Origin: Limnomonas spitsbergensis
Lineage: Eukaryota > Chlorophyta > Chlorophyceae > Chlamydomonadales
Direction: 5' to 3'
NCBI GenBank assembly: GCA_037349105.1
Contig: JAYJMM010000065.1
Location: 930,001 to 994,000, forward strand
DNA length: 64,000 nucleotides
The notes under the pieces are model-generated. The model did no database searches and had not been told where the DNA came from. It worked only from the letters and a program-made list of their open reading frames with translations. Below are positions 1 through 11,800 of this stretch, piece after piece. Position 1 is the first letter of the stretch; each line of letters starts with the position of its first letter. A program made the translations under genes and the position numbers.

Positions 1-3000
1 AGCAGATGCTTTAATAAGGTTGCGCAAATGAATATGGACCAGGCCAGCAGTGCACACTCTCTTCAACCAGAAGGGAATGCTGCAGCAAATGCCTTAAGAG
101 GTTGCGCAAATGAATACGGACCAGACCAGCAGTGCTTATTTTCTTCAACAAGGAAGGAATGCTGCAGCAAATGCCTTAAGAGGTTGCGCAAATGAATACG
201 GACCAGGCCTGCAGTGCACACTCTCTTCAACAAGGGAGGAATGCTGCAGCAAATGCCTGAAGAGGTTACGCAAATGAATACGGACCAGGCCAGCAGTGCA
301 CACTTTCTTCAAACATGAAAGAATGCTGCAGCAGATGCCTCACGAGGTTGCGAAAATAAATACGGGCAAGGCCAGCTGTGCAAACTCTCTTCAACCAGGA
401 AGTAATACTGCAGCAAATGCCTTAAGAGGTTGCGCAAATGAATACGGACCAGACCAGCAGTGCTTATTTTCTTCAACAAGGAAGGAATGCTGCAGCAAAT
501 GCCTTAAGAGGTTGCGCAAATGAATACAGACCAGGCCAGCAGTGCATACTCTCTTCAACCAGAAAGGAATGATGCAGCCAATGCCTTAAGAGGTTGCGCA
601 AATGAATATGGACCAGGCCAGCAGTGCACACTCTCTTCAACCAGGAAGACATGCTGCAGCAGATGCCTTAAGAGGTTGCGCAAATGAATATGGACCAGGC
701 CAGCTGTGCACACTCTCTTCAACCAGAAGGGAATGCTGCAGCAAATGCCTTAAGAGGTTGCGCAAATGAATACGGACCAGACCAGCAGTGCACACTCTCT
801 TCAACAAGGGAGGAATGCTGCAGCAAATGCCTGAAGAGGTTACGCAAATGAATACGGACCAGGCCAGCAGTGCACACTTTCTTCAAACATGAAAGAATGC
901 TGCAGCAGATGCCTCACGAGGTTGCGAAAATAAATACGGGCAAGGCCAGCTGTGCAAACTCTCTTCAACCAGGAAGTAATACTGCAGAAAATGTCTTAAG
1001 AGTTTGCGCAAATAAATACGGACCCGGCCAGCACTGCTCACTCTCTTCAACCAGGAAGACATGCTGCAGCAGACGCCTTAAGAGGTTGCGCAAAGGAATA
1101 GGGACCAAGCCAGCTGAGCACACTCTCTTCAACCAGAAAGGAAAGCTGCAGCAAATGCCTTAAGAGGTTGCGCAAATGAATACAGACCAGGCCAGCAGTG
1201 CACACTCTCTTCAACCAGAAAGGAATGATGCAGCCAATGCCTTAAGAGGTTGCGCAAATGACTATGGACCAGGCCAGCTGTGCACACTCTCTTCAACAAG
1301 AAGGGAATGCTGCAGCAGATGCCTCAAGAGGTTGCGCAAATGAATACGGACCAGACCAGCAGTGCTTATTTTCTTCAACAAGGAAGGAATGCTGCAGCAA
1401 ATGCCTTAAGAGGTTGCGCAAATGAATATGGACCAGGCCAGCTGTGCACACTCTCTTCAACAAGAAGGGAATGCTGCAGCAAATGCCTTAAGAGGTTGCG
1501 CAAATGAATACGGACCAGACCAGCAGTGCTTATTTTCTTCAACAAGGAAGGAATGCTGCTGCAAATGCCTTAAGAGGTTGCGCAAATGAATACAGACCAG
1601 GCCAGCAGTGCATACTCTCTTCAACCAGAAAGGAATGATGCAGCCAATGCCTTAAGAGGTTGCGCAAATGAATACGGACCAAGCCAGCTGTGCATACTCT
1701 CTTCAACAAGAAGGGAATGCTGCAGCAAATGCCTTAAGAGGTTGCGCAAATAAATACGGACCAGACCAGCAGTGCTTATTTTCTTCAACAAGGAAGGAAT
1801 GCTGCAGCAAATGCCTTAAGAGGTTGCGCAAAGGAATACAGACCAGGCCAGCGGTGCATACTCTCTTCAACCAGAAAGGAATGATGCAGCCAATGCCTTA
1901 AGAGGTTGCGCAAATGAATATGGACCAGGCCAGCAGTGCACACTCTCTTCAACCAGGAAGACATGCTGCAGCAGATGCTTTAAGAGGTTGCGCAAATGAA
2001 TATGGACCAGGCCAGCAGTGCACACTCTCTTCAACCAGAAGGGAATGCTGCAGCAAATGCCTTAAGAGGTTGCGCAAATGAATACGGACCAGACCAGCAG
2101 TGCTTATTTTCTTCAACAAGGAAGGAATGCTGCAGCAAATGCCTTAAGAGGTTGCGCAAATGAATACGGACCAGGCCTGCAGTGCACACTCTCTTCAACA
2201 AGGGAGGAATGCTGCAGCAAATGCCTGAAGAGGTTACGCAAATGAATACGGACCAGGCCAGCAGTGCACACTTTCTTCAAACATGAAAGAATGCTGCAGC
2301 AGATGCCTCACGAGGTTGCGAAAATAAATACGGGCAAGGCCAGCTTTGCAAACTCTCTTCAACCAGGAAGTAATACTGCAGCAAATGTCATAAGAGGTTG
2401 CGCAAATGAATACGGACCAGACCAGCAGTGCTTATTTTCTTCAACAAGGAAGGAATGCTGCAGCAAATGCCTTAAGAGGTTGCGCAAATGAATACAGACC
2501 AGGCCAGCAGTGCATACTCTCTTCAACCAGAAAGGAATGATGCAGCCAATGCCTTAAGAGGTTGCGCAAATGAATATGGACCAGGCCAGCAGTGCACACT
2601 CTCTTCAACCAGGAAGACATGCTGCAGCAGATGCCTTAAGAGGTTGCGCAAATGAATATGGACCAGGCCAGCTGTGCACACTCTCTTCAACCAGAAGGGA
2701 ATGCTGCAGCAAATGCCTTAAGAGGTTGCGCAAATGAATACGGACCAGACCAGCAGTGCACACTCTCTTCAACAAGGGAGGAATGCTGCAGCAAATGCCT
2801 GAAGAGGTTACGCAAATGAATACGGACCAGGCCAGCAGTGCACACTTTCTTCAAACATGAAAGAATGCTGCAGCAGATGCCTCACGAGGTTGCGAAAATA
2901 AATACGGGCAAGGCCAGCTGTGCAAACTCTTTTCAACCAGGAAGTAATACTGCAGAAAATGTCTTAAGAGTTTGCGCAAATAAATACGGACCCGGCCAGC

Positions 3001-3679
3001 ACTGCTCACTCTCTTCAACCAGGAAGACATGCTGCAGCAGACGCCTTAAGAGGTTGCGCAAAGGAATAGGGACCAAGCCAGCTGAGCACACTCTCTTCAA
3101 CCAGAAAGGAAAGCTGCAGCAAATGCCTTAAGAGGTTGCGCAAATGAATACAGACCAGGCCAGCAGTGCACACTCTCTTCAACCAGAAAGGAATGATGCA
3201 GCCAATGCCTTAAGAGGTTGCGCAAATGACTATGGACCAGGCCAGCTGTGCACACTCTCTTCAACAAGAAGGGAATGCTGCAGCAGATGCCTCAAGAGGT
3301 TGCGCAAATGAATACGGACCAGACCAGCAGTGCTTATTTTCTTCAACAAGGAAGGAATGCTGCAGCAAATGCCTTAAGAGGTTGCGCAAATGAATATGGA
3401 CCAGGCCAGCTGTGCACACTCTCTTCAACAAGAAGGGAATGCTGCAGCAAATGCCTTAAGAGGTTGCGCAAATGAATACGGACCAGACCAGCAGTGCTTA
3501 TTTTCTTCAACAAGGAAGGAATGCTGCTGCAAATGCCTTAAGAGGTTGCGCAAATGAATACAGACCAGGCCAGCAGTGCATACTCTCTTCAACCAGAAAG
3601 GAATGATGCAGCCAATGCCTTAAGAGATTGCGCAAATGAATATGGACCATGCCAGATGTGCACACTCTCTTCAACCATA
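1..3679. repeat. 82-bp satellite array with 1,968-bp higher-order repeat
   Basis: About 45 head-to-tail copies of an 82-bp unit. The landmark TTAAGAGGTTGCGCAAATGA recurs every 82 bp (for example at 94 and 176, with a variant at 258). Units carry CTGCAGCA and GACCAG motifs and differ by scattered substitutions. Sequence variants at 296, 870 and 1280 reappear at 2264, 2838 and 3248, so a 1,968-bp block (24 units) has been duplicated. Open frames of 60-97 codons inside it are by-products of the repeat. The array runs off the left edge of the window and stops abruptly at the telomere-type repeats at 3681. Confidence 0.95.
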
Positions 3680-3680
3680 G

Positions 3681-3726
3681 TTTAGGGTTTAGGGTTTAGG
3701 GTTTAGGGTTTAGGGTTTAGTTTTAG
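3681..3726 (+). repeat. Interstitial telomere-type repeat (TTTAGGG)n, copy 1
   Basis: Five perfect TTTAGGG units followed by the degenerate units TTTAG and TTTTAG. The G-rich strand is the + strand, as it would be at the right-hand end of a chromosome. The left neighbour is the 82-bp satellite, ending in ...CCATAG. The right neighbour is the 1.65-kb cassette segment that also follows the second telomere block at 55772. Confidence 0.95.
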
Positions 3727-5362
3727 TCTTTTCATTTCAACATCCTGCCTGTCTTTTTGAACGAAGCGCCGCTCTACCAAGACACGCATGCGCGCATATA
3801 CGCCGCTTTCTGCTGTTTCGAACACTGTTTTATCTAACGTGCCATACACGCCTGATGCCTCAGGTGACAGCAACAACATGTTCACCCATCAGTTTTTTGC
3901 AACAACATCTTACCGATCTGCGTCGAAGCCACGCCGCACCACTCCGATCTCCAATCTTCTTGCTTCGTCTACAGGTTGGCCACGCAGCCCTCGCCAGCTG
4001 TGCTGCCTGAGCGCAGCAAGAGGTGGCAGGAGGGCACACCCAGCGCGATTGCAGTGCATCTGATAAAGCAATCATGCAAAGCGTACCTCGCCGTTCCTAC
4101 AGCTCCACGATCAGTGTTACTACTAGATGGTGTTGCATGATGTTGAGCGAAACCCTCTGGTTGATCTTGTAGACCTACACCAGGAATGCCAATCTCAACA
4201 GACGGCCATGATACGCCTGGAGACCGAACGTCTCGACGCCACAGCCATGGGGCAACGTTCCACACTTTGTACCACCTGTCGACGATCTGGAATGCACTTC
4301 TCAGTACCACCAGTGTACCAGTCCCTTCTTGAAAGATCAACCAATTCAGGTGAGCTTGGTAGCACACGTAATGCTACGCTCTGATGGCGACCCAGCTTCA
4401 TCCTGATATGCCCGATCATGCTTTGCCACGGATTGGATCTTGTATGAAGTTCTCTGAGTAACGCGTTGTACTCATACGCAATGTAATGTATAAGCAGCAT
4501 CTTCCTCATGCGTACCGTCAGGTACCCAACACACCGGGGGCCGACATCCCCACGCATCCCCAAAGCGCCATCGTAAACGCAAGAACAAGGAAGATCGAGA
4601 AGCCCAGCAACTACCATCCCCCGTGCACAAGACTCCATCACCTTGCTACATCAGATCAGAGTGCCACAACCACTCGACCACACGACCACACGACTCGACC
4701 TTCCTGCTGTTTGCTGGATGAAAGGCAAGTAACAGCGTGTCCCTCCCGCATGGCCCTCCAGCATGGGCCATGTGCCCTCTAGGCTGTCCATACCCCCCCC
4801 TCCCCCTCGTGCTTACACCCCAGGCCACCAGCCACAAGTAAATTACAGAGCAAGGTACCAGTACATGTCCCCGTGCACACGACTCCACCTCCATGTTTTT
4901 ATCAGAGCAGCGTACAAGTACATGTCCCCATGCACAAGACTCCACCATCCTGATACATCAAGGCAAAGTAACAGAACCCCCTCCCCAAACACCTCTCCCC
5001 CTCAGCTGCCTAGCTCATGCAGTCCACATATCCCCCTTTGCTGCCTAGATCCAGCAGTCCACCTCTCCCCCTCAGCTGCCCATGTCTTGCATGCCAAAGA
5101 TCCCCCACAATTGCCCAGCAATTTAGGGTCCAACCACTCAAAGTCCAACCAGTCAGGGTCCAGCCACATCCAGTACCCCCATGTGCTCTCCTAGACTCTC
5201 CCACATACCCTCCCGTACATCCCATGCCATAGCATGCACCCTTTATGTCCCTTGCTACCACAGGACTATGCTAGCTGGCCTACCATGCATCATGATCGTC
5301 TGAAGGTACCCAAGCCCAGCCTCATCACCTACTGCTTCTCAACAGCCAAAGCACTCCACATG
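3716..5362. repeat. Subtelomeric cassette segment, copy 1
   Basis: About 1.65 kb of non-repetitive sequence that is near-identical (roughly 98-99% by eye) to 55828-57478. Differences are single substitutions and small indels, such as a C-run near 4791 versus 56901 and two bases missing in copy 2 near 56600. I recognise no gene. The open frames (for example minus strand 4195-4641) have no familiar domain, and the second half is C-rich with short CAAGACTCCA-type repeats. Homology to copy 2 stops inside the first unit of the 49-bp array. Confidence 0.85.
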
Positions 5363-5865
5363 CTCCCTGTCGTCCCATCCTCCTTCGCAACAGCCAATGC
5401 ACTCCACCTGCTCTACCGTCTTCCAATCCTACTTCTCAACAGCCAAAGCACTCCACCTGGTCCCCCGTCCTCCCATCCTGCTTCTCAACAGCCAAAGCTC
5501 TCCACCTGCTCCCCCGTCCTCCCATCCTGCTTCTCAACAGCCAAAGCACTCCACCTGCTCCCCCGTCCTCCAGTCATGTTTGTCAACAGCCAAAGCACTC
5601 CACCTACTCCCCTGTCCTCCCATCCTGCTTCTCAACAGCCAAAGCACTCCACCTGTTCCCCCGTCCTCCCATCATGCTTCTCAAAAGCCAAAGCACTCCA
5701 CCTGCTCCCTCGTCCTCCCATCCTGCTTCTCAACAGCCAAAGCACTCCCCCTGCTCCCCCGTCCTCCCATCCTGCTTCTCAACATCCAAAGCACTGCACC
5801 TGCTCCCTCGTCCTCCCATCCTGCTTCTCAACAGCCAAAGCACTCCACCTGCTCCCCCGTCCTCC
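5333..5865. repeat. 49-bp tandem array
   Basis: About 11 copies of a 49-bp C-rich unit, with cores CTTCTCAACAGCCAAAGCAC and CTCCCCCGTCCTCCCATCCTG. Landmarks fall at 5481, 5530 and 5579. Because 49 is not a multiple of 3, all forward frames read the same peptide in turn. The first unit is shared with cassette copy 2. The last unit passes directly into the 12-bp array at 5866. Confidence 0.9.
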
Positions 5866-8800
5866 CACTCCAGTGCTCACTCCAGTGCCCACTCCAGTGC
5901 TCACTCCAGTGCCCACGCCAGTGCTCACTCTAGTGCTCACTCCAGTGCCCACTCCAGTGCTCACTCCAGTGCTCACTCCTTTGCCCACTCTAGTGCTCAC
6001 TCCAGTGCACACTCTAGTGCTCACTCCAGTGCCCACTCCAGTGCTCACTCCAGTGCCCACTCCAGTGCCCACTCCAGTGCTCACTCCAGTGCCCACTCCA
6101 GTGCCCACTCCAGTGCCCACTCCAGTGCTCACTCCAGTGCCCACTCCAGTGCTCACTCCAGTGCTCACTCCAGTGCCCACTCCAGTGCCCACTCCAGTGC
6201 TCACTCCAGTGCCTACTCCAGTGCCCACTCCAGTGCTCACTCCAGTGCCCACTCCAGTGCTCACTCCAATGCTCACTCAAGTGCCCACTCAAGTGCCCAC
6301 TCTAGTGCTCACTCTAGTGCTCACTCTAGTGCCCACTCCAGTGCTCACTCAAGTGCCCAAGTGCTCACTCCAGTGCCCACTCCAATGCTCACTCCATTGC
6401 CCACTCCAGTGCTCACTCCAGTGCCCACTCCAGTGCTCACTCCAGTGCCCACTCCAGCGCTCACTCCAGTGCTCACTCCAGTGCTCACTCCAGTGCCCAC
6501 TCTAGTGCTCACTCCAGTGCCCACTCTAGTGCCCACTCCAGTGCTCACTCCAGTGCCCACGCCAGTGCTCACTCTAGTGCTCACTCCAGTGCTCAGTCAG
6601 TGCTCACTCTAGTGCCCGCTCTAGTGCTCACTCCAGTGCCCACTCCAGTGCTCACTCCAGTGCTCACTCCAGTGCCCACTCCAGTGCTCACTCCAGTGCC
6701 CACTCCAGTGCTCACTCCAATGCTCACTCAAGTGCCCACTCAAGTGCTCACTCTAGTGCTCACTCTAGTGCCCACTCCAGTGCTCACTCAAGTGCCCAAG
6801 TGCTCACTCCAGTGCCCACTCCAATGCTCACTCCATTGCCCACTCCAGTGCTCACTCCAGTGCCCACTCCAGTGCCCACTCCAGTGCTCACTCTAGTGAC
6901 CACTCCAATGCTCACAACAGTGCCCACTCCAGTGCCCACTCAAGTGCTCACTCCATTGCCCACTCCAGTGCTCACTCTAGTGCTCACTCTAGTGCTCACT
7001 CTAGTGCCCACTCCAGTGCTCATTCCAGTGCCCAAGTGCTCACTCCAGTGCCCACTCCAGTGCTCACTCCAGTGCCCACTCCAGTGCTCACTCCAGTGCC
7101 CACTCCAGTGCTCACTCCAGTGCCCACTCCAGTGCTCACTCCAGTGCCCACTCCAGTGCTCACTCCAGTGCCCACGCCAGTGCTCACTCTAGTGCTCACT
7201 CCAGTGCCCACTCCAGTGCTCACTCCAGTGCTCACTCCTTTGCCCACTCTAGTGCTCACTCCAGTGCACACTCTAGTGCTCACTCCAGTGCCCACTCCAG
7301 TGCTCACTCCAGTGCCCACTCCAGTGCCCACTCCAGTGCTCACTCCAGTGCCCACTCCAGTGCCCACTCCAGTGCCCACTCCAGTGCTCACTCCAGTGCC
7401 CACTCCAGTGCTCACTCCAGTGCTCACTCCAGTGCCCACTCCAGTGCCCACTCCAGTGCTCACTCCAGTGCCTACTCCAGTGCTCACTCCAGTGCCCACT
7501 CCAGTGCTCACTCCAGTGCCCACTCCAGTGCTCACTCCAATGCTCACTCAAGTGCCCACTCAAGTGCTCACTCTAGTGCTCACTCTAGTGCCCACTCCAG
7601 TGCTCACTCAAGTGCCCAAGTGCTCACTCCAGTGCCCACTCCAATGCTCACTCCATTGCCCACTCCAGTGCTCACTCCTGTGCCCACTCCAGTGCTCACT
7701 CAAGTGCCCACTCCAGCGCTCACTCCAGTGCTCACTCCAGTGCTCACTCCAGTGCCCACTCTAGTGCTCACTCCAGTGCCCACTCTAGTGCCCACTCCAG
7801 TGCTCACTCCAGTGCCCACGCCAGTGCTCACTCTAGTGCTCACTCCAGTGCTCACTCCAGTGCTCACTCTAGTGCCCGCTCTAGTGCTCACTCCAGTGCC
7901 CACTCCAGTGCTCACTCCAGTGCTCACTCCAGTGCCCACTCCAGTGCTCACTCCAGTGCCCACTCCAGTGCTCACTCCAATGCTCACTCAAGTGCCCACT
8001 CAAGTGCTCACTCTAGTGCTCACTCTAGTGCCCACTCCAGTGCTCACTCAAGTGCCCAAGTGCTCACTCCAGTGCCCACTCCAATGCTCACTCCATTGCC
8101 CACTCCAGTGCTCACTCCAGTGCCCACTCCAGAGCCCACTCCAGTGCTCACTCCAGTGCCCACTCCAGTGCCCACTCCAGTGCTCACTCTAGTGCTCACT
8201 CTAGTGCTCACTCTAGTGCTCACTCTAGTGCCCACTCCAGTGCTCACTCCAGTGCCCAAGTGCTCACTCCAGTGCCCACTCCAGTGCTCACTCCAGTGCC
8301 CACTCCAGTGCTCACTCTAGTGCCCACTCCAGTGCCCACTCCAGTGCTCACTCCAGTGCCTACTCCTGTGCTCACTCCAGTGCCCACTCCAGTGCTCACT
8401 CCAGTGCCCACTCCAGTGCTCACTCCAATGCTCACTCAAGTGCCCACTCAAGTGCTCACTCTAGTGCTCACTCTAGTGCCCACTCCAGTGCTCACTCAAG
8501 TGCCCAAGTGCTCACTCCAGTGCCCACTCCAATGCTCACTCCATTGCTCACTCCAGTGCTCACTCCAGTGCCCACTCCAGTGCTCACTCCAGTGCTCACT
8601 CCAGTGCCCACTCCAGTGCTCACTCCAGTGCCCACTCCAGTGCCCACTCCAGTGCTCACTCCAGTGCCCACTCCAGTGCCCACTCCAGTGCTCACTCCAG
8701 TGCCCACTCCAGTGCCCATTTCTGTGCCCACTCTAGTGCTCACTCCAGTGCCCTCTCCAGTGCTCACTCCAGTGCCCACTCCAGTGCTCACTCCAGTGCC

Positions 8801-11800
8801 CACTCCAGTGCTCACTCCAGTGCCCACTCCAGTGCCCACTCCAGTGCTCACTCCAGTGCCCACTCCAGTGCTCACTCCAGTGCCCACTTCAGTGCTCACT
8901 CCAGTGCCCACTCCAGTGCCCACTCCAGTGCTCACTCCAGTGCCTACTCCTGTGCTCACTCCAGTGCCCACTCCAGTGCTCACTCCAGTGCCCACTCCAG
9001 TGCTCACTCCAGTGCTCACTCCAGTGCCCACTCCAGTGCTCACTCCAGTGCCCACTCCAGTGCCCACTCCAGTGCTCACTCCAGTGCCCACTCCAGTGCC
9101 CACTCCAGTGCTCACTCCAGTGCCCACTCCAGTGCCCACTCCTGTGCCCACTCTAGTGCTCACTCCAGTGCCCTCTCCAGTGCTCACTCCAGTGCCCACT
9201 CCAGTGCTCACTCCAGTGCCCACTCCAGTGCTCACTCCAGTGCCCACTCCAGTGCCCACTCCAGTGCTCACTCCAGTGCCCACTCCAGTGCTCACTCCAG
9301 TGCCCACTTCAGTGCTCACTCCAGTGCCCACTCCAGTGCCCACTCCAGTGCTCACTCCAGTGCCTACTCCTGTGCTCACTCCAGTGCCCACTCCAGTGCT
9401 CACTCCAATGCTCACTCAAGTGCCCACTCAAGTGCACACTCTAGTGCTCACTCTAGTGCCCACTCCAGTGCTCACTCAAGTGCCCAAGTGCTCACTCCAG
9501 TGCCCACTCCAATGCTCACTCCATTGCCCACTCCAGTGCTCACTCCAGTGCCCACTCCTGTGCTCACTCCAGTGCCCACTCCAGCGCTCACTCCAGTGCT
9601 CACTCTAGTGCTCACTCCATTGCCCACTCCAGTGCCCACTCCAGTGCTCACTCCAGTGCCCACGCCAGTGCTCACTCCAGTGCCCACGCCAGTGCTCACT
9701 CCAGTGCTCACTCCAGTGCCCACTCCAGTGCTCACTCCAGTGCCCACTCCAGTGCTCACTCCAGTGCCCACTCCAGTGCTCACTCCAGTGCCCACTCCAG
9801 TGCCCACTCCAGTGCCCACTCCACTGCCCACTCCAGTGCTCACTCCAGTGCCCACTCCAGTGCTCACTCCAGTGCCCACTCCAGTGCTCACTCCAGTGCC
9901 CGCTCTAGTGCTCACTCCAGTGCCCACTCCAATGCTCACTCCAGTGCCCACTCCAGTGCCCACTCAAGTGCTCACTCCAGTGCCTACTCAAGTGCTCACT
10001 CCAGTGCTCACTCCAGTGCTCACTCCAGTGCCCACTCCAGTGCTCACTCCAGTGCCCACTCCAGTGCTCACTCCAGTGCCCACTCCAGTGCTCACTCCAG
10101 TGCTCACTCCAGTGCCCACTCCTGTGCTCACTCCAGTGCTCACTCCTGTGCCCTCTCCAGTGCTCACTCCAGTGCCCTCTCCAGTGCTCACTCCAGTGCC
10201 CACTCCAGTGCTCACTCCAGTGCCCACTCCAGTGCCCACTCCAGTGCTCACTCCAGTGCCCACTCCAGTGCTCACTCCAGTGCCCACTTCAGTGCTCACT
10301 CCAGTGCCCACTCCAGTGCTCACTCCAGTGCTCACTCCAGTGCCCACTCCAGTGCCCACTCCAGTGCTCACTCCAGTGCCCACTCCAGTGCTCACTCCAG
10401 TGCTCACTCCAGTGCCCACTCCAGTGCTCACTCCAGTGCCCACTCCAGTGCCCACTCCAGTGCTCACTCTAGTGCCCACTCCAATGCCCACTCCAGTGCT
10501 CACTCCTGTGCCCACTCCAATGCTCACTCTAGTGCCCACTCCAGTGCTCACTCCAGTGCCCACTCCAGTGCTCACTCCAGTGCTCACTCCAGTGCCCACT
10601 CCAGTGCTCACTCCAGTGCTCACTATAGTGCCCACTCCAGTGCTCACTCCAGTGCCCACTCCAGTGCCCACTCCAGTGCTCACTCCAGTGCCCACTCCAT
10701 TGCCCACTCCAGTGCTCACTCCAGTGCCCACTCGAGTGCTCACTCTAGTGCTCACTCTAGTGCCCACTCCAGTGCTCACTCTAGTGCTCACTCTAGTGCC
10801 CACTCCAGTGCTCACTCCAGTGCCCAAGTGCTCACTCTAGTGCCCACTCCAGTGCTCACTCCATTGCCCACTCCAGTGCTCACTCCAGTGCCCACTCCAG
10901 TGCTCACTCCAGTGCCCACTCCAGTGCTCACTCCAGTGCTCACTCCAGTGCCCACTCCAGTGCTCACTCCAGTGCCCACTCCAGTGCTCACTCAAGTGCC
11001 CACGCCAGCGCTCCCTCGAGTGCTCACTCCAGTGCTCACTCAAGTGCTCACTCCAGTGCCCGCTCTAGTGCTCACTCCAGTGCCCACTCCAGTGCTCACT
11101 CAAGTGCCCACTCCAGTGCTCACTCCAGTGCTCACTCCAGTGCCCACTCCAGTGCTCACTCCAGTGCCCACTCCAGTGCCCACTCCAGTGCTCACTCCAG
11201 TGCCCACTCCAGTGCCCACTCCAGTGCTCACTCCAGTGCCCACTCCAGTGCCCACTCCTGTGCCCACTCTAGTGCTCACTCCAGTGCCCTCTCCAGTGCT
11301 CACTCCAGTGCCCACTCCAGTGCTCACTCCAGTGCCCACTCCAGTGCTCACTCCAGTGCCCACTCCAGTGCCCACTCCAGTGCTCACTCCAGTGCCCACT
11401 CCAGTGCTCACTCCAGTGCCCACTTCAGTGCTCACTCCAGTGCCCACTCCAGTGCCCACTCCAGTGCTCACTCCAGTGCCTACTCCTGTGCTCACTCCAG
11501 TGCCCACTCCAGTGCTCACTCCAGTGCCCACTCCAGTGCTCACTCCAGTGCTCACTCCAGTGCCCACTCCAGTGCTCACTCCAGTGCCCACTCCAGTGCC
11601 CACTCCAGTGCTCACTCCAGTGCCCACTCCAGTGCCCACTCCAGTGCTCACTCCAGTGCCCACTCCAGTGCCCACTCCTGTGCCCACTCTAGTGCTCACT
11701 CCAGTGCCCTCTCCAGTGCTCACTCCAGTGCCCACTCCAGTGCTCACTCCAGTGCCCACTCCAGTGCTCACTCCAGTGCCCACTCCAGTGCCCACTCCAG

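Noticed and set aside
4195..4641. 148-codon minus-strand frame conserved in both cassette copies
   Set aside because: Conservation reflects the recent duplication of the whole segment; the sequence has no recognisable domain and the copies are too similar to test selection.
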